NCBI GenBank assembly: GCA_964419055.1
Contig: CAYQNU010000020.1
Coordinates: 1-63,909, forward strand
DNA: 63,909 nt
Reading direction: 5' to 3'
From: CAYQNU01 sp964419055
Lineage (GTDB): Bacteria > Bacteroidota > Bacteroidia > Flavobacteriales_D > Parvicellaceae
Shown: positions 17,150 through 25,329 of the stretch, piece after piece
How the letters are laid out: each line of letters begins with the position of its first letter
Numbering within the stretch: the first letter of the stretch is position 1
The notes under the pieces: model-generated
Database searches by the model: none
Told to the model about the DNA's origin: nothing
What the model saw: only the letters and a program-made list of their open reading frames with translations
Translations under genes and position numbers: made by a program

Positions 17150-18292
17150 TTAAATAAAACAAGCCGTACAGCCATCCGCTTCGGTATCTTCAAGAATATC
17201 CAATAGGTATGGAGAGTCTTTTGATTTTTCACTTCCTGTCCGCTTTAGGTGATCTAATTTAATTTGTTTAATTCTGTCAGGGGCTATCAATTGTTCCAAG
17301 GTTTCATGTTGATTCCAAGTAAATGCTTCTTCAGCATTTTCATATTTCATAGCCTCTTTAAATTTATCTGGGTGTTGTTCATACAACCATACCCACTCTA
17401 TTTTTTGTTGGAAAAAGCAAAAGAAACATCCTGAACGACTTCGGGCGTATTCTCCTTTCATTCCATCTACTTCATATTCCTTTTTTTCATAATACGCAGG
17501 TACTCCTACACCACTTACTCTTAGGATTCTAAAAATATCATTACGCACCAAAACGTCTTCATTCGTTAACAAAGGGTAATCTTCTTCAAAAGATAAAGGA
17601 AATTCAGTGCCTTTCAAAAAATTAAATGTAGCAAAGTTAAAATCAACAACTCCTGCCTCTAATAGCCCATTTAATTTATATTTGATTTGCCTATCCATCG
17701 TTAATCTTTGATGGCGCTCAAAGGTTATTTCTGAATTTATAATTTCAGCTACTTTGTCTAACTTTTGTCCTTTAAAAACAGAGGAATAAAAATCTAACAC
17801 ATTATTTCTGTTATTTGGATGAAATAATTTTCGCAAAACATCTTCACTCCAAATATTTTTTCTGAAAGGGAAAATAGATTGAATATTTGCTTTTTTTGAA
17901 ATGTAGCCATCCCGGTCTTCATCTCCTCTGATGCCTACATAAGAAATGGTAGGAGTTTCTGAACCGATGAAATTCTCAAAAGGTTGTAATTTCAACATGT
18001 TAGTACACCAACGTGCCGTAGGGCTAGGAACATATCCTCTAAATGATTTATAGTAAAAATCAAATGGATTTTCAGAAGATGCAGCCGCATCTTTAGCGAT
18101 TAATTTCTCTATTTTTTTGCCAAGATAAATTTCAATATTTTCAAGCAATTGGTATGTTTCATCTAATTCTTTACCAGTATCAGTATAATAATAGGTAAAA
18201 TCCATTTGTGGATATTTTTCGTGCAGATAAATGGCCAAAGCAGCACTGTCTTTACCTCCAGATATTCCTAAAACGTGTTTTACTTTAGTCAT
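17150..18292 (-). CDS. sspD: SspD/DndC-like PAPS-reductase-family ATP pyrophosphatase
   Basis: 380 residues. The PP-loop SGGKDS is at 11-16 after a hydrophobic strand, followed by TDTGKE and ARWCTNMLK. C-terminal cysteine motifs SGCFFCFF (near 297) and GCTACFI at the extreme C-terminus could bind an iron-sulfur cluster. This is the adenylylating enzyme of DNA phosphorothioation (sulfur for oxygen exchange in the backbone). It overlaps the SspC-like gene by 8 bases. The 3' end is duplicated at 16054-16183. No SspA/IscS-type cysteine desulfurase is in the window, so the host enzyme presumably supplies sulfur. Confidence 0.87.
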   Translation of the reverse strand: MTKVKHVLGISGGKDSAALAIYLHEKYPQMDFTYYYTDTGKELDETYQLLENIEIYLGKKIEKLIAKDAAASSENPFDFYYKSFRGYVPSPTARWCTNMLKLQPFENFIGSETPTISYVGIRGDEDRDGYISKKANIQSIFPFRKNIWSEDVLRKLFHPNNRNNVLDFYSSVFKGQKLDKVAEIINSEITFERHQRLTMDRQIKYKLNGLLEAGVVDFNFATFNFLKGTEFPLSFEEDYPLLTNEDVLVRNDIFRILRVSGVGVPAYYEKKEYEVDGMKGEYARSRSGCFFCFFQQKIEWVWLYEQHPDKFKEAMKYENAEEAFTWNQHETLEQLIAPDRIKQIKLDHLKRTGSEKSKDSPYLLDILEDTEADGCTACFI

Positions 18293-21200
18293 TCTCTAAT
18301 TCTTCTTTTAAAAGTTTGGCTAAAATAGCAATTCTCATTTGTTTATCCAAACCTAATTCTTTTTGAATAGATAAAATAGTACTTTGATACTTTTCTAATT
18401 TACCTTTAGGAAGTCTTACCAAATGTGGAGTTAACCCATTTTTTCTTGTAGTAAAATCCAATTTAAAAACATCTTCTTTACTTTCGTCAAAGTTAATAGT
18501 TTCTATTACCGAAATATTATCTAGTTCTTTGATCAAATGAATAAATTTATCAATCAATAAATTTTCGTCTTTATCTTCGATAGATTTTAATGGTTTTCCT
18601 ATTAAAGCTTGTCCAATTGATGCTAACCAACTATCTCTATCATTGAGAGGAGAATTCACTCGTTGTAAGAATGTTTTTTGATGTGCAAGGAGTTGATGTT
18701 CTTTTAAGTTTGAGAATCGTTTTGATAATTTGTCTTTATAAACTTCAAAATCACAATTTTGACCAATAATTTCACTCAGAATAAAATCTTCAATTCGATT
18801 TAATAAATTATTGTAAGCATCTTTGATTTCATCCAATGTATTTTGAAAAGAATAGATATAATCATCAAAATTTTCTTCCGATTTTAGTAAATCAGATACG
18901 TTAAATCCTAGAGCTTGTGGAAAATCATCAAAGAATAATTTTTCTGGATCTTGAGCAAATTGAATTGCAGTTCTCAATTTTATTGCTTCATTTGACAAAC
19001 GGCTTGTCTTTTGAGCATATTCGGTTAGCTCTTTGAATGAAAGAAGAATAGGTCGAATACTTTCAATAAATGAGCTTACTGAAATTACTTCACTTTCCGA
19101 TTGTTTAAGTAGCTCCCTATATTTGTTGAAGAAAGAAAGTCTCAAATCATTAAGTTCAAATGATTTTAACTCATAGTCTTGAGGGTTTCGAGTAATTAAA
19201 TAAAGCTCTTGCTGATTAATATAAGGTTTAAATTTACCCTCAGAATATAGTGCGTAATCTCCTTTACGAATGAACAAAAATGTAGGAATCCAAAAATCAA
19301 TAATACCTTGTTTTAATTTATATGGAGCAGAAGTTAAGGTTTTGATTAATTCTGTAACACTTCTTCTTTCAAGTTTTGAATTAGAAAGAAATTCTTCACT
19401 TACTTTCCAAATACCATATATCTCAGAATCTTTTTTAGGAGCTGTTAACACATAACCTGAATTTGTGGATATATGCATCCCATTTCGTTGCAACAAACTA
19501 TAATAGATAGTTTTTTCAGGCGGGAATTTATCTTTTTCAAAGCCTAATTCTTCCTCGTTATAATGATTAACCAATGCATTAAAGTAATTTTTACGAGCAG
19601 ATGCTATAGCATGAGAAACTTTATGTTTATTGAATAACTCATTTTTGATGATAGGCGTTTTTGAATACACATTATCACAAATGACAGACAACATTTTTGT
19701 CAATGATTTTTTATTTGGAATAGTAACTTCTTCACCACCATATATCCATTCAACATCATTGGAGTTGTAAAGTGAATCAATAACATAATGGTTTAATAGA
19801 TTTGTGTTACTTTTTAATATTGACTGTAGTTCTCTTATTGCAACTCTATCTCCATCTCCTTCGATATTCCTTAAAACTTGATTAGTTTTCTCTATTTCAA
19901 AAAGGGCATTGGCTATTTTATCTGAATTTTTAAAAAAAGCATAAATAATAGCATTCTCTTGATTTTTGGTTATTTCAGAAATTTTTTTTACACTAAGTTT
20001 AGAATTAAAGATAAGGTTGATAAATCCATCAATTTCCCCTTCTGGCTTTATTGATATTGGGTTTTCGCTCAATACATATTCAAAAAGCCTAGGAGTTCCT
20101 GTTTTGTATGAATTTGCTTTGGCTGTAGTTATCGGAAATTCGAAATAACTTTCTAATTTGGGAACTAAATCAATAATATCAGATACTTGATTTTCAGCTT
20201 TAAACAATGCGGCTTCAATATCAAGATCTGTTCCTTCAAATAATTGATAAGATGAGTTGTATTTTGAAAAGCGAATTAATTTATGTTTAACCAAAACTGA
20301 AATCATTTCTGAAATCATTTCCTTTGAATGTTTGTTAAAAAGATAATTAATCAAAAAATCATCATCAATTTTAGCACCTTTTGAAGCAAATATATGAAGT
20401 ACCCCAATAGTTTTTAGTACATCTTCAGAGACCTTTAGGTTAATATTATTTATTGTTTCAGCTCTTTGTAAAACATTTTTAATCGCATTCCAATTTGAAT
20501 AATCTGCTGATGCTTTTGTCGTGAGAATTTGGTAATAATTTGATAATAAATAGTCATAAACCGAAGATATAGAAAAAGTATTATTTTTTCTATAATGGTC
20601 ATAAAGACCTAAATTATCTCCAGCATTTAAAAAAGAAAACAATGACCTTTCATTTTGCCCGTATTTTTGTAATGCTAAAGTAAGAGTATATGCCGAAAGT
20701 ATATCTAAGGGATATAGAGTGTTTTTTAATTTTTCAAAATAATCATTTTTAACAGAAAAGATATGATTATTTTTCTGAAGTTGAATTAAAGATTTTGAAT
20801 AATCATTTTCAGGAGTTTCGCCCAATTGTTCTATAAAATACTTTGAAGCCAAACTAAGTAATTGCTCAACTGGTTCATTAAAAGTAATTTCTTGAAATCT
20901 CCCTTTAACTTTTTTCCATTCGTTCTTTTGAGTATCATTGAGTTTTAAAGAATATGATTCTACACTTTGATGCAGTGTTGTTAGAAGCAGGATATTTCTG
21001 CTTGGGTCATTTACAAATTCAGCTAATTGCTGAATGAAGTACATTTCTTTTTCAGGATTATTATTTGCAGCAAATTCTAAGAACTTTCCAAACTCGTCAA
21101 TAGAAATTACTAATAATCCTCCTTTACCTAAATCGGAATATTTTTGATATACTTCATCAAAAAGTTTTTGGTTACTCTTAAAATCATCTTTAACAGAAAA

Positions 21201-21509
21201 GGCTTCATTAAAAGCATCAATCAATGAATAATAATCACCCACTATGTTGATTATTTCAACAGTTTTAATTTCTGATGGAAGATGGAGATTAAAAAAATTG
21301 AATTGATTAGTAATTGTTTGTTGAAAAGCCCATAGAAATGAGGACTTACCAGTGCCATAGGACCCAATAATATTAAATGAATGATACCCCTTTTTAAAAT
21401 CATTTACAATTTTAATGGCAGAATTATGGGCATTTTCCGTAATGATATATTCAATAACTTTATGAGCATCACGAATAATATTTACAGATGGGGTATAGCT
21501 ACTTTTCAT
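18285..21509 (-). CDS. sspC: SspC-like large ATPase of the phosphorothioation locus
   Basis: 1074 residues. An N-terminal P-loop ATPase domain has Walker A GSYGTGKSS (49-57) and Walker B LLVISIDEFGKF (132-143); the rest is helical and probably a scaffold. Its place between a DUF4007 gene and a PP-loop enzyme, with overlaps of 11 and 8 bases, matches the sspBCD gene order known from single-strand phosphorothioation systems. There SspC is the ATPase component. Family knowledge supplies the name; sequence shows the ATPase motifs and linkage. Confidence 0.82.
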   Translation of the reverse strand: MKSSYTPSVNIIRDAHKVIEYIITENAHNSAIKIVNDFKKGYHSFNIIGSYGTGKSSFLWAFQQTITNQFNFFNLHLPSEIKTVEIINIVGDYYSLIDAFNEAFSVKDDFKSNQKLFDEVYQKYSDLGKGGLLVISIDEFGKFLEFAANNNPEKEMYFIQQLAEFVNDPSRNILLLTTLHQSVESYSLKLNDTQKNEWKKVKGRFQEITFNEPVEQLLSLASKYFIEQLGETPENDYSKSLIQLQKNNHIFSVKNDYFEKLKNTLYPLDILSAYTLTLALQKYGQNERSLFSFLNAGDNLGLYDHYRKNNTFSISSVYDYLLSNYYQILTTKASADYSNWNAIKNVLQRAETINNINLKVSEDVLKTIGVLHIFASKGAKIDDDFLINYLFNKHSKEMISEMISVLVKHKLIRFSKYNSSYQLFEGTDLDIEAALFKAENQVSDIIDLVPKLESYFEFPITTAKANSYKTGTPRLFEYVLSENPISIKPEGEIDGFINLIFNSKLSVKKISEITKNQENAIIYAFFKNSDKIANALFEIEKTNQVLRNIEGDGDRVAIRELQSILKSNTNLLNHYVIDSLYNSNDVEWIYGGEEVTIPNKKSLTKMLSVICDNVYSKTPIIKNELFNKHKVSHAIASARKNYFNALVNHYNEEELGFEKDKFPPEKTIYYSLLQRNGMHISTNSGYVLTAPKKDSEIYGIWKVSEEFLSNSKLERRSVTELIKTLTSAPYKLKQGIIDFWIPTFLFIRKGDYALYSEGKFKPYINQQELYLITRNPQDYELKSFELNDLRLSFFNKYRELLKQSESEVISVSSFIESIRPILLSFKELTEYAQKTSRLSNEAIKLRTAIQFAQDPEKLFFDDFPQALGFNVSDLLKSEENFDDYIYSFQNTLDEIKDAYNNLLNRIEDFILSEIIGQNCDFEVYKDKLSKRFSNLKEHQLLAHQKTFLQRVNSPLNDRDSWLASIGQALIGKPLKSIEDKDENLLIDKFIHLIKELDNISVIETINFDESKEDVFKLDFTTRKNGLTPHLVRLPKGKLEKYQSTILSIQKELGLDKQMRIAILAKLLKEELEND

Positions 21510-22356
21510 CGTAATAACTTTTTAAAATCGTAATGTCATTCGGTTTTTCGGTTTTGAATTGCAACTCTTTCACACCAGCATCATTTTTATATACAACATT
21601 TGGAACATGTTCACTAATTTCTATTAATTTGTTTTCTAGTTCCTCTTGGTTAAAAGCAAATATATTTCCTACACCTTTTGATTCAGAGAAAAGAGATTTT
21701 ATACTGATGGAATTGCCATAATTTTCATTATCCAATATACAATACAGAACTATTTGCCATGGTATAGAACTTTGTTTAGAATTGTTAATGTGGTACAAAT
21801 CATTCTTTTGACTGTCTTCTCCTACATCTGTTAACAAGCCTAATTCAGAAAACAACCCTGAATAACTCTCTTCTTTATCAGTAGAAGGTTTAGCAAAGTA
21901 AGTCTTTGTAAACACATTAAAATCTTTTACTACGATACTTTCATTCTGAGTAGAATCAATTTCATTAACTAATGATATAAAATGATTTCTTGTAAATTCA
22001 GGTCTAATTTTTCTTAATTCAGTAAAAATTAAATAATAAATAGACGAATATTTACTTGTGCTTAATTTGTAATGCAATAACCAAAGTGTTGCTTCATCTT
22101 CTAGAAAAGGATCCCAACCATTATCGCTAAAAAGATTTTCAGCCAAATCAGTTAATTTTTCATTTTCATCAACGATATCGAAAGCTTTTAACCAAAAACG
22201 AATTGAACCAACCATGTTTTTACCGACTCCTAAATCTATTCCTGCTTTGTCAGAAAAAGGTTGTTTTGTCTTCACAAAATCATACCCTTTTTTAAGCCAA
22301 AAAGGACGACAGTGAAAAGATTCGTGACCAGAAAATTTTAAAGTTTTGGACTCCAT
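21499..22356 (-). CDS. sspB: SspB-like DUF4007 protein
   Basis: 285 residues. The N-terminus has the DUF4007 signature FSGHESFHCRPFWLKKGYDF (8-27), followed by LGVGKNMVGSIRFWLKAF. DUF4007 proteins are the SspB component (reported DNA nickase) of the phosphorothioation system. A near-consensus promoter precedes it, and its end overlaps the sspC-like gene, so this is the head of the operon sspB-sspC-sspD. Confidence 0.85.
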   Translation of the reverse strand: MESKTLKFSGHESFHCRPFWLKKGYDFVKTKQPFSDKAGIDLGVGKNMVGSIRFWLKAFDIVDENEKLTDLAENLFSDNGWDPFLEDEATLWLLHYKLSTSKYSSIYYLIFTELRKIRPEFTRNHFISLVNEIDSTQNESIVVKDFNVFTKTYFAKPSTDKEESYSGLFSELGLLTDVGEDSQKNDLYHINNSKQSSIPWQIVLYCILDNENYGNSISIKSLFSESKGVGNIFAFNQEELENKLIEISEHVPNVVYKNDAGVKELQFKTEKPNDITILKSYYDEK

Positions 22357-22369
22357 TGCTACGTTTTTA

Positions 22370-22401
22370 CAAAGGTACTAATTCAAAATCATTTTACCAA
22401 A
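22370..22401 (-). promoter_or_regulatory. Promoter of the ssp-like operon
   Basis: On the minus strand TTTG (22401-22398), 20 bases and TACCTTTG (22377-22370) match the Bacteroidota promoter consensus exactly. The sspB start is 13 bases downstream of the box. The promoter lies over the 3' end of the small gene 22394-22540. Confidence 0.7.
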
Positions 22402-22540
22402 AAAGGAAAAAAGCATAACCTTCGCAAATTATGCCAACAGATTGGCCTTCCTTTAGTTTGTTAAATTCACTTTCGATACTAAAATCGGGTTTTCGAGTAT
22501 CATTATTTTGGATTAACCACTCTTTACTATATTCTGCCAT
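22394..22540 (-). CDS. Small hypothetical protein upstream of sspB
   Basis: A 48-residue open frame (MAEYSKEWLIQNNDTRK ... GYAFFLFW) on the same strand, ending 37 bases before sspB. It has a mixed hydrophilic body and an aromatic C-terminus, no known domain. It may be a real small gene of the locus or a truncated one; the sspB promoter overlaps its end. Confidence 0.4.
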   Translation of the reverse strand: MAEYSKEWLIQNNDTRKPDFSIESEFNKLKEGQSVGIICEGYAFFLFW

Positions 22541-22579
22541 ATTTGTATTTTTATTCCCTTTATTACTGCTAATAAGATA

Positions 22580-22627
22580 ATTCTAAAAAAGGGTAGTAAA
22601 GCATTACGCTTTCTACCCTTTTAGAAT
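22580..22627. terminator. Intrinsic terminator hairpin
   Basis: ATTCTAAAAAAGGGTAG (22580-22596) pairs with the segment 22613-22627 around a 16-base loop. The stem has GGGTAG at its core and A/T-rich ends. It lies 16 bases downstream of the leftward gene at 22643 and separates it from the ssp-like operon. Confidence 0.75.
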
Positions 22628-22642
22628 CGAAAATTAGGAAAG

Positions 22643-23392
22643 TTATTTCCAAAGTCTAATCATACCTGACATACTGCCACCTACTATTGCGCCACCTATT
22701 ATTACTCCTGCAGGATTGCCTCCTGTAACTACACCTCCCATAAAACCACCACCTACAGCACCTATTACATCAGCACAAACAGTAATAACATCTTTAACAC
22801 ATTTTTTTCTTGCTTTTAAAGTATCACCTCCATTTACATCATCACCATCTTTGTCAATATTTACCCAATAGTGGGCACTGTAACGTGCTGTGCTCAATGC
22901 GCTTAAAAGTATGGTTCGCTCTAGTGGTATCCAATCTGATGACATAATGCGTTTTTCCCAAGAACGAGAAGCTTCTAAAGAATTAATCATGTTTTGTTGA
23001 CCTCCACTTTGCAAAATTTGGTTTAAAAGCCATTTCAATTCTTGTTTGCAAGATTCACTCATTTTTAGTCCTTCGAGAATCTCGAACATCGATTTTTTAC
23101 TGTTTTTAAAATTGGAAAAAATCTTTTCCCCCTCAATTTGCAATTTATCAATAAATGATTTATCAAAAGTATTGATAAAGCTCCCGTCTGCTTTAGAATA
23201 CCATTGCGCAGCCATTTGAATATTTTTTTCAATTGAGTCTGTTTGGTTTTGCATCAGCATGCTTAACAGTTCGTTGTGCTGCACACCCACCACATTCATT
23301 GGGTTGTATCGATCATCCGAGATAAAATCAATTTTTTCGTGATTATTAGATGCCGATAGTTTCTCTTCAGAAATAAAATCCTGTTTTGTCAT
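22643..23392 (-). CDS. Glycine-zipper protein, possible membrane-active effector
   Basis: 249 residues. The first about 170 residues are hydrophilic and helical. Residues about 205-245 form a glycine-rich hydrophobic segment (AVGGGFMGGVVTGG, then GGAIVGGSMSG), typical of glycine zippers that insert in membranes, as in some bacteriocins and polymorphic-toxin parts. No signal peptide is visible. It stands alone between a terminator and the promoter of copy B, whose leader would be about 120 bases. Toxic function is an inference. Confidence 0.6.
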   Translation of the reverse strand: MTKQDFISEEKLSASNNHEKIDFISDDRYNPMNVVGVQHNELLSMLMQNQTDSIEKNIQMAAQWYSKADGSFINTFDKSFIDKLQIEGEKIFSNFKNSKKSMFEILEGLKMSESCKQELKWLLNQILQSGGQQNMINSLEASRSWEKRIMSSDWIPLERTILLSALSTARYSAHYWVNIDKDGDDVNGGDTLKARKKCVKDVITVCADVIGAVGGGFMGGVVTGGNPAGVIIGGAIVGGSMSGMIRLWK

Positions 23393-23514
23393 TTTAATTA
23401 ATTATTAGTTGTTTTTGCTTACTCTTTTCAGTTTTCAGCTACCCTGTCCCAGGCCTGAGGAAATTTTGTTTTATTTATTTTTAAGGGGATTTAATGAATC
23501 CTTAAAAATTTTAC

Positions 23515-23667
23515 CAAATCTACACAGTCACAACCGCTCTTCCAAATTAATTTTCTATGCATAAATTTCGTAAAAACCTCAAAAACAAGTATATAAAGTT
23601 TTGACAGGTAAGGATACACCCTAAAAATGGTAAATTCTAACCCACAAAAAAATGGGTGAATTTTGAC
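23515..23667 (-). promoter_or_regulatory. Dyad-triplet promoter, copy B
   Basis: Leftward promoter: TTTG (23546-23543), 20 bases, TAGATTTG (23522-23515). Upstream lie three 14-bp dyads, GGTAAGGATACACC (23606), GGTAAATTCTAACC (23628) and GGTGAATTTTGACC (23654), with start-to-start spacing 22 and 26 bp. The first dyad begins 63 bp from the -33 element. Drives the gene at 23392. A short inverted repeat (23478-23508) sits at the start of the leader. Confidence 0.75.
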
Positions 23668-24007
23668 CTATAATAAGTGAAAAAATGAGATTAGTTGTAA
23701 ATATGGAGGTTGCAACGTCCTCATTTTTTGTATCCATTAACTTTATTGGATTTGTCTTTATCATAATCTAATACCTGACGGATTTCTTAAGGTAAGGTAT
23801 GGGTTGTTGATGGAAAGTTAATATAAAATTGAAGAAAAACACTATCTAAGATTGTTCGAAAAACTGAAAAAAAGAGGGCATTAAATCCTTTTTAAATACT
23901 ATCTAAACGAGATATATGCATATTGTAACAAACCTCAGTTTTGGTTCCTTATTCTGATTAATTTTTACCAAACGGAAAAATGGAAAAGGGATTTCTTTAC
24001 TTTTTCA
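23668..24007 (+). other. Gene-free block with rightward promoter-like sequence shared with copy C
   Basis: No gene is seen. TAGTTGTAAATATGGAGGTT (23691-23710) is identical to 30270-30289, and similarity continues to about 23770 (TTTGTCTTT...AATCTA). TAAATATG is close to a -7 box reading rightward, yet the next gene to the right lies on the minus strand. This may be the remains of a divergent promoter whose gene was lost. Confidence 0.4.
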
Positions 24008-25321
24008 TTATTTTCTGAATTTCAGAAATCCCTTTTCAATTACGAAATCAATATTGTTTGTCAATGCAGTAGGTATTTCATTAATTAATCCAAACAAGAA
24101 ACTAGTTGTGGTATGTCTAGCCAAACTATGAAAAACACTTTCGAATACTAGTTGTTCATCTAAATCTTGAAATGCTTTTTTACCGCGTTTATATCTCTCA
24201 ATAATTAAAAATCTTTCTATTTCAGCATTGTACCATTCTTTACTAACGAACAAATGCACTGATTCATCTGTCACTGCCTTATAATTTTCATACCTAAAAC
24301 CATAAGCCTTATTATCATATGGCTGATTTACAAATCCAAGCTTACCATCTCGTTGTAACCAATCATCAATAGTACTATCAACAATAGGATATAATAAATA
24401 CAGCATTTTTATAGTAGATTGATATAATTCTTGCTGTTTGTCTTTGTGTTCACCGCTCAACCCATAAATAGGGGTCTCAAAAGTCATTAATTCTTGTAAT
24501 TCAATTCCTTTGTAGTAAGCAACAGTTGCTCTAGATACAGCGTGCATAAAACATTTTTTAAATCCTGAATTTTGTGCATCTACAACACTTGAAATTGCAA
24601 AATAAGTAAAGGCTGCAACTTGCAAACCTACATAGGCCATACCTAATGTTGTGCTAGGTGGATTAATAGCCGATGTAAGTGCTGGGTTGGGAAAACCTAT
24701 AGAACTAACTGAATCTAAAACGAATAATTTACTTGATAGTTCCTCAATATCTAGGAAAAAATGAGGGAAAAAATAAGCGTCTTTTAAACCACTAATTTCT
24801 GGGTTATTTTTATCTGTTAAGTATCTTTCAAAAGATGAACTAATATTATGATCAAGTGTAAATTGAGCAGCATTTTTTAACAATAATCTAATCTTATCAT
24901 TTAGTTGTCCTTCACCTGGTGAAAATCTCATTCTAACTATACTGTATTTTAAATCTTGTTCATTTATCTTGGCGTCTTTTACACTCTTTATAAAAACAGA
25001 AAATACTTCTGTTTTTATAGTTCCATCCCAAGGGTCAAGGTATTGCACTTTAGAAATCCCTTCATCCATTTCAGAACTTACATTACAGAGAACAACGGCA
25101 TGTAATTTTCTTAGTGGTGCTTTATCAGAATCAATAGTGATCCAAAAAGGTCCATAGTTTATTAATAGTTTTGATAAATCATTTGATGAAACTTCATTAT
25201 TTCTATAAAATAAGTCATCAAATGTGACACCAAGTGTTTCTCCAAATAGTGTTATCAATTCAATCTTTTGGTTTATATCCAAAGTTAAATTATCCTCGTA
25301 AAGCTTATGAAAATCAGTCAT
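24008..25321 (-). CDS. Protein with the His/Asp half of a papain-like cysteine peptidase
   Basis: 437 residues. Near the N-terminus the pattern YGPFW (56-60), LHAVVLCN (73-80) and YLDPWDG (94-100) matches the second half of papain-like (AvrRpt2/PF12385-type) cysteine peptidases: GP-W strand, catalytic His74 and Asp96. The catalytic Cys segment is absent here but is found at the C-terminus of the upstream protein (NLCW, Cys1096 of 1144). The remaining about 330 residues are helical with a hydrophobic stretch near 215-245. It starts 8 bases after the upstream stop and is the last gene of the three-gene operon. Confidence 0.6.
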   Translation of the reverse strand: MTDFHKLYEDNLTLDINQKIELITLFGETLGVTFDDLFYRNNEVSSNDLSKLLINYGPFWITIDSDKAPLRKLHAVVLCNVSSEMDEGISKVQYLDPWDGTIKTEVFSVFIKSVKDAKINEQDLKYSIVRMRFSPGEGQLNDKIRLLLKNAAQFTLDHNISSSFERYLTDKNNPEISGLKDAYFFPHFFLDIEELSSKLFVLDSVSSIGFPNPALTSAINPPSTTLGMAYVGLQVAAFTYFAISSVVDAQNSGFKKCFMHAVSRATVAYYKGIELQELMTFETPIYGLSGEHKDKQQELYQSTIKMLYLLYPIVDSTIDDWLQRDGKLGFVNQPYDNKAYGFRYENYKAVTDESVHLFVSKEWYNAEIERFLIIERYKRGKKAFQDLDEQLVFESVFHSLARHTTTSFLFGLINEIPTALTNNIDFVIEKGFLKFRK

Positions 25322-25329
25322 ACTAGTTT

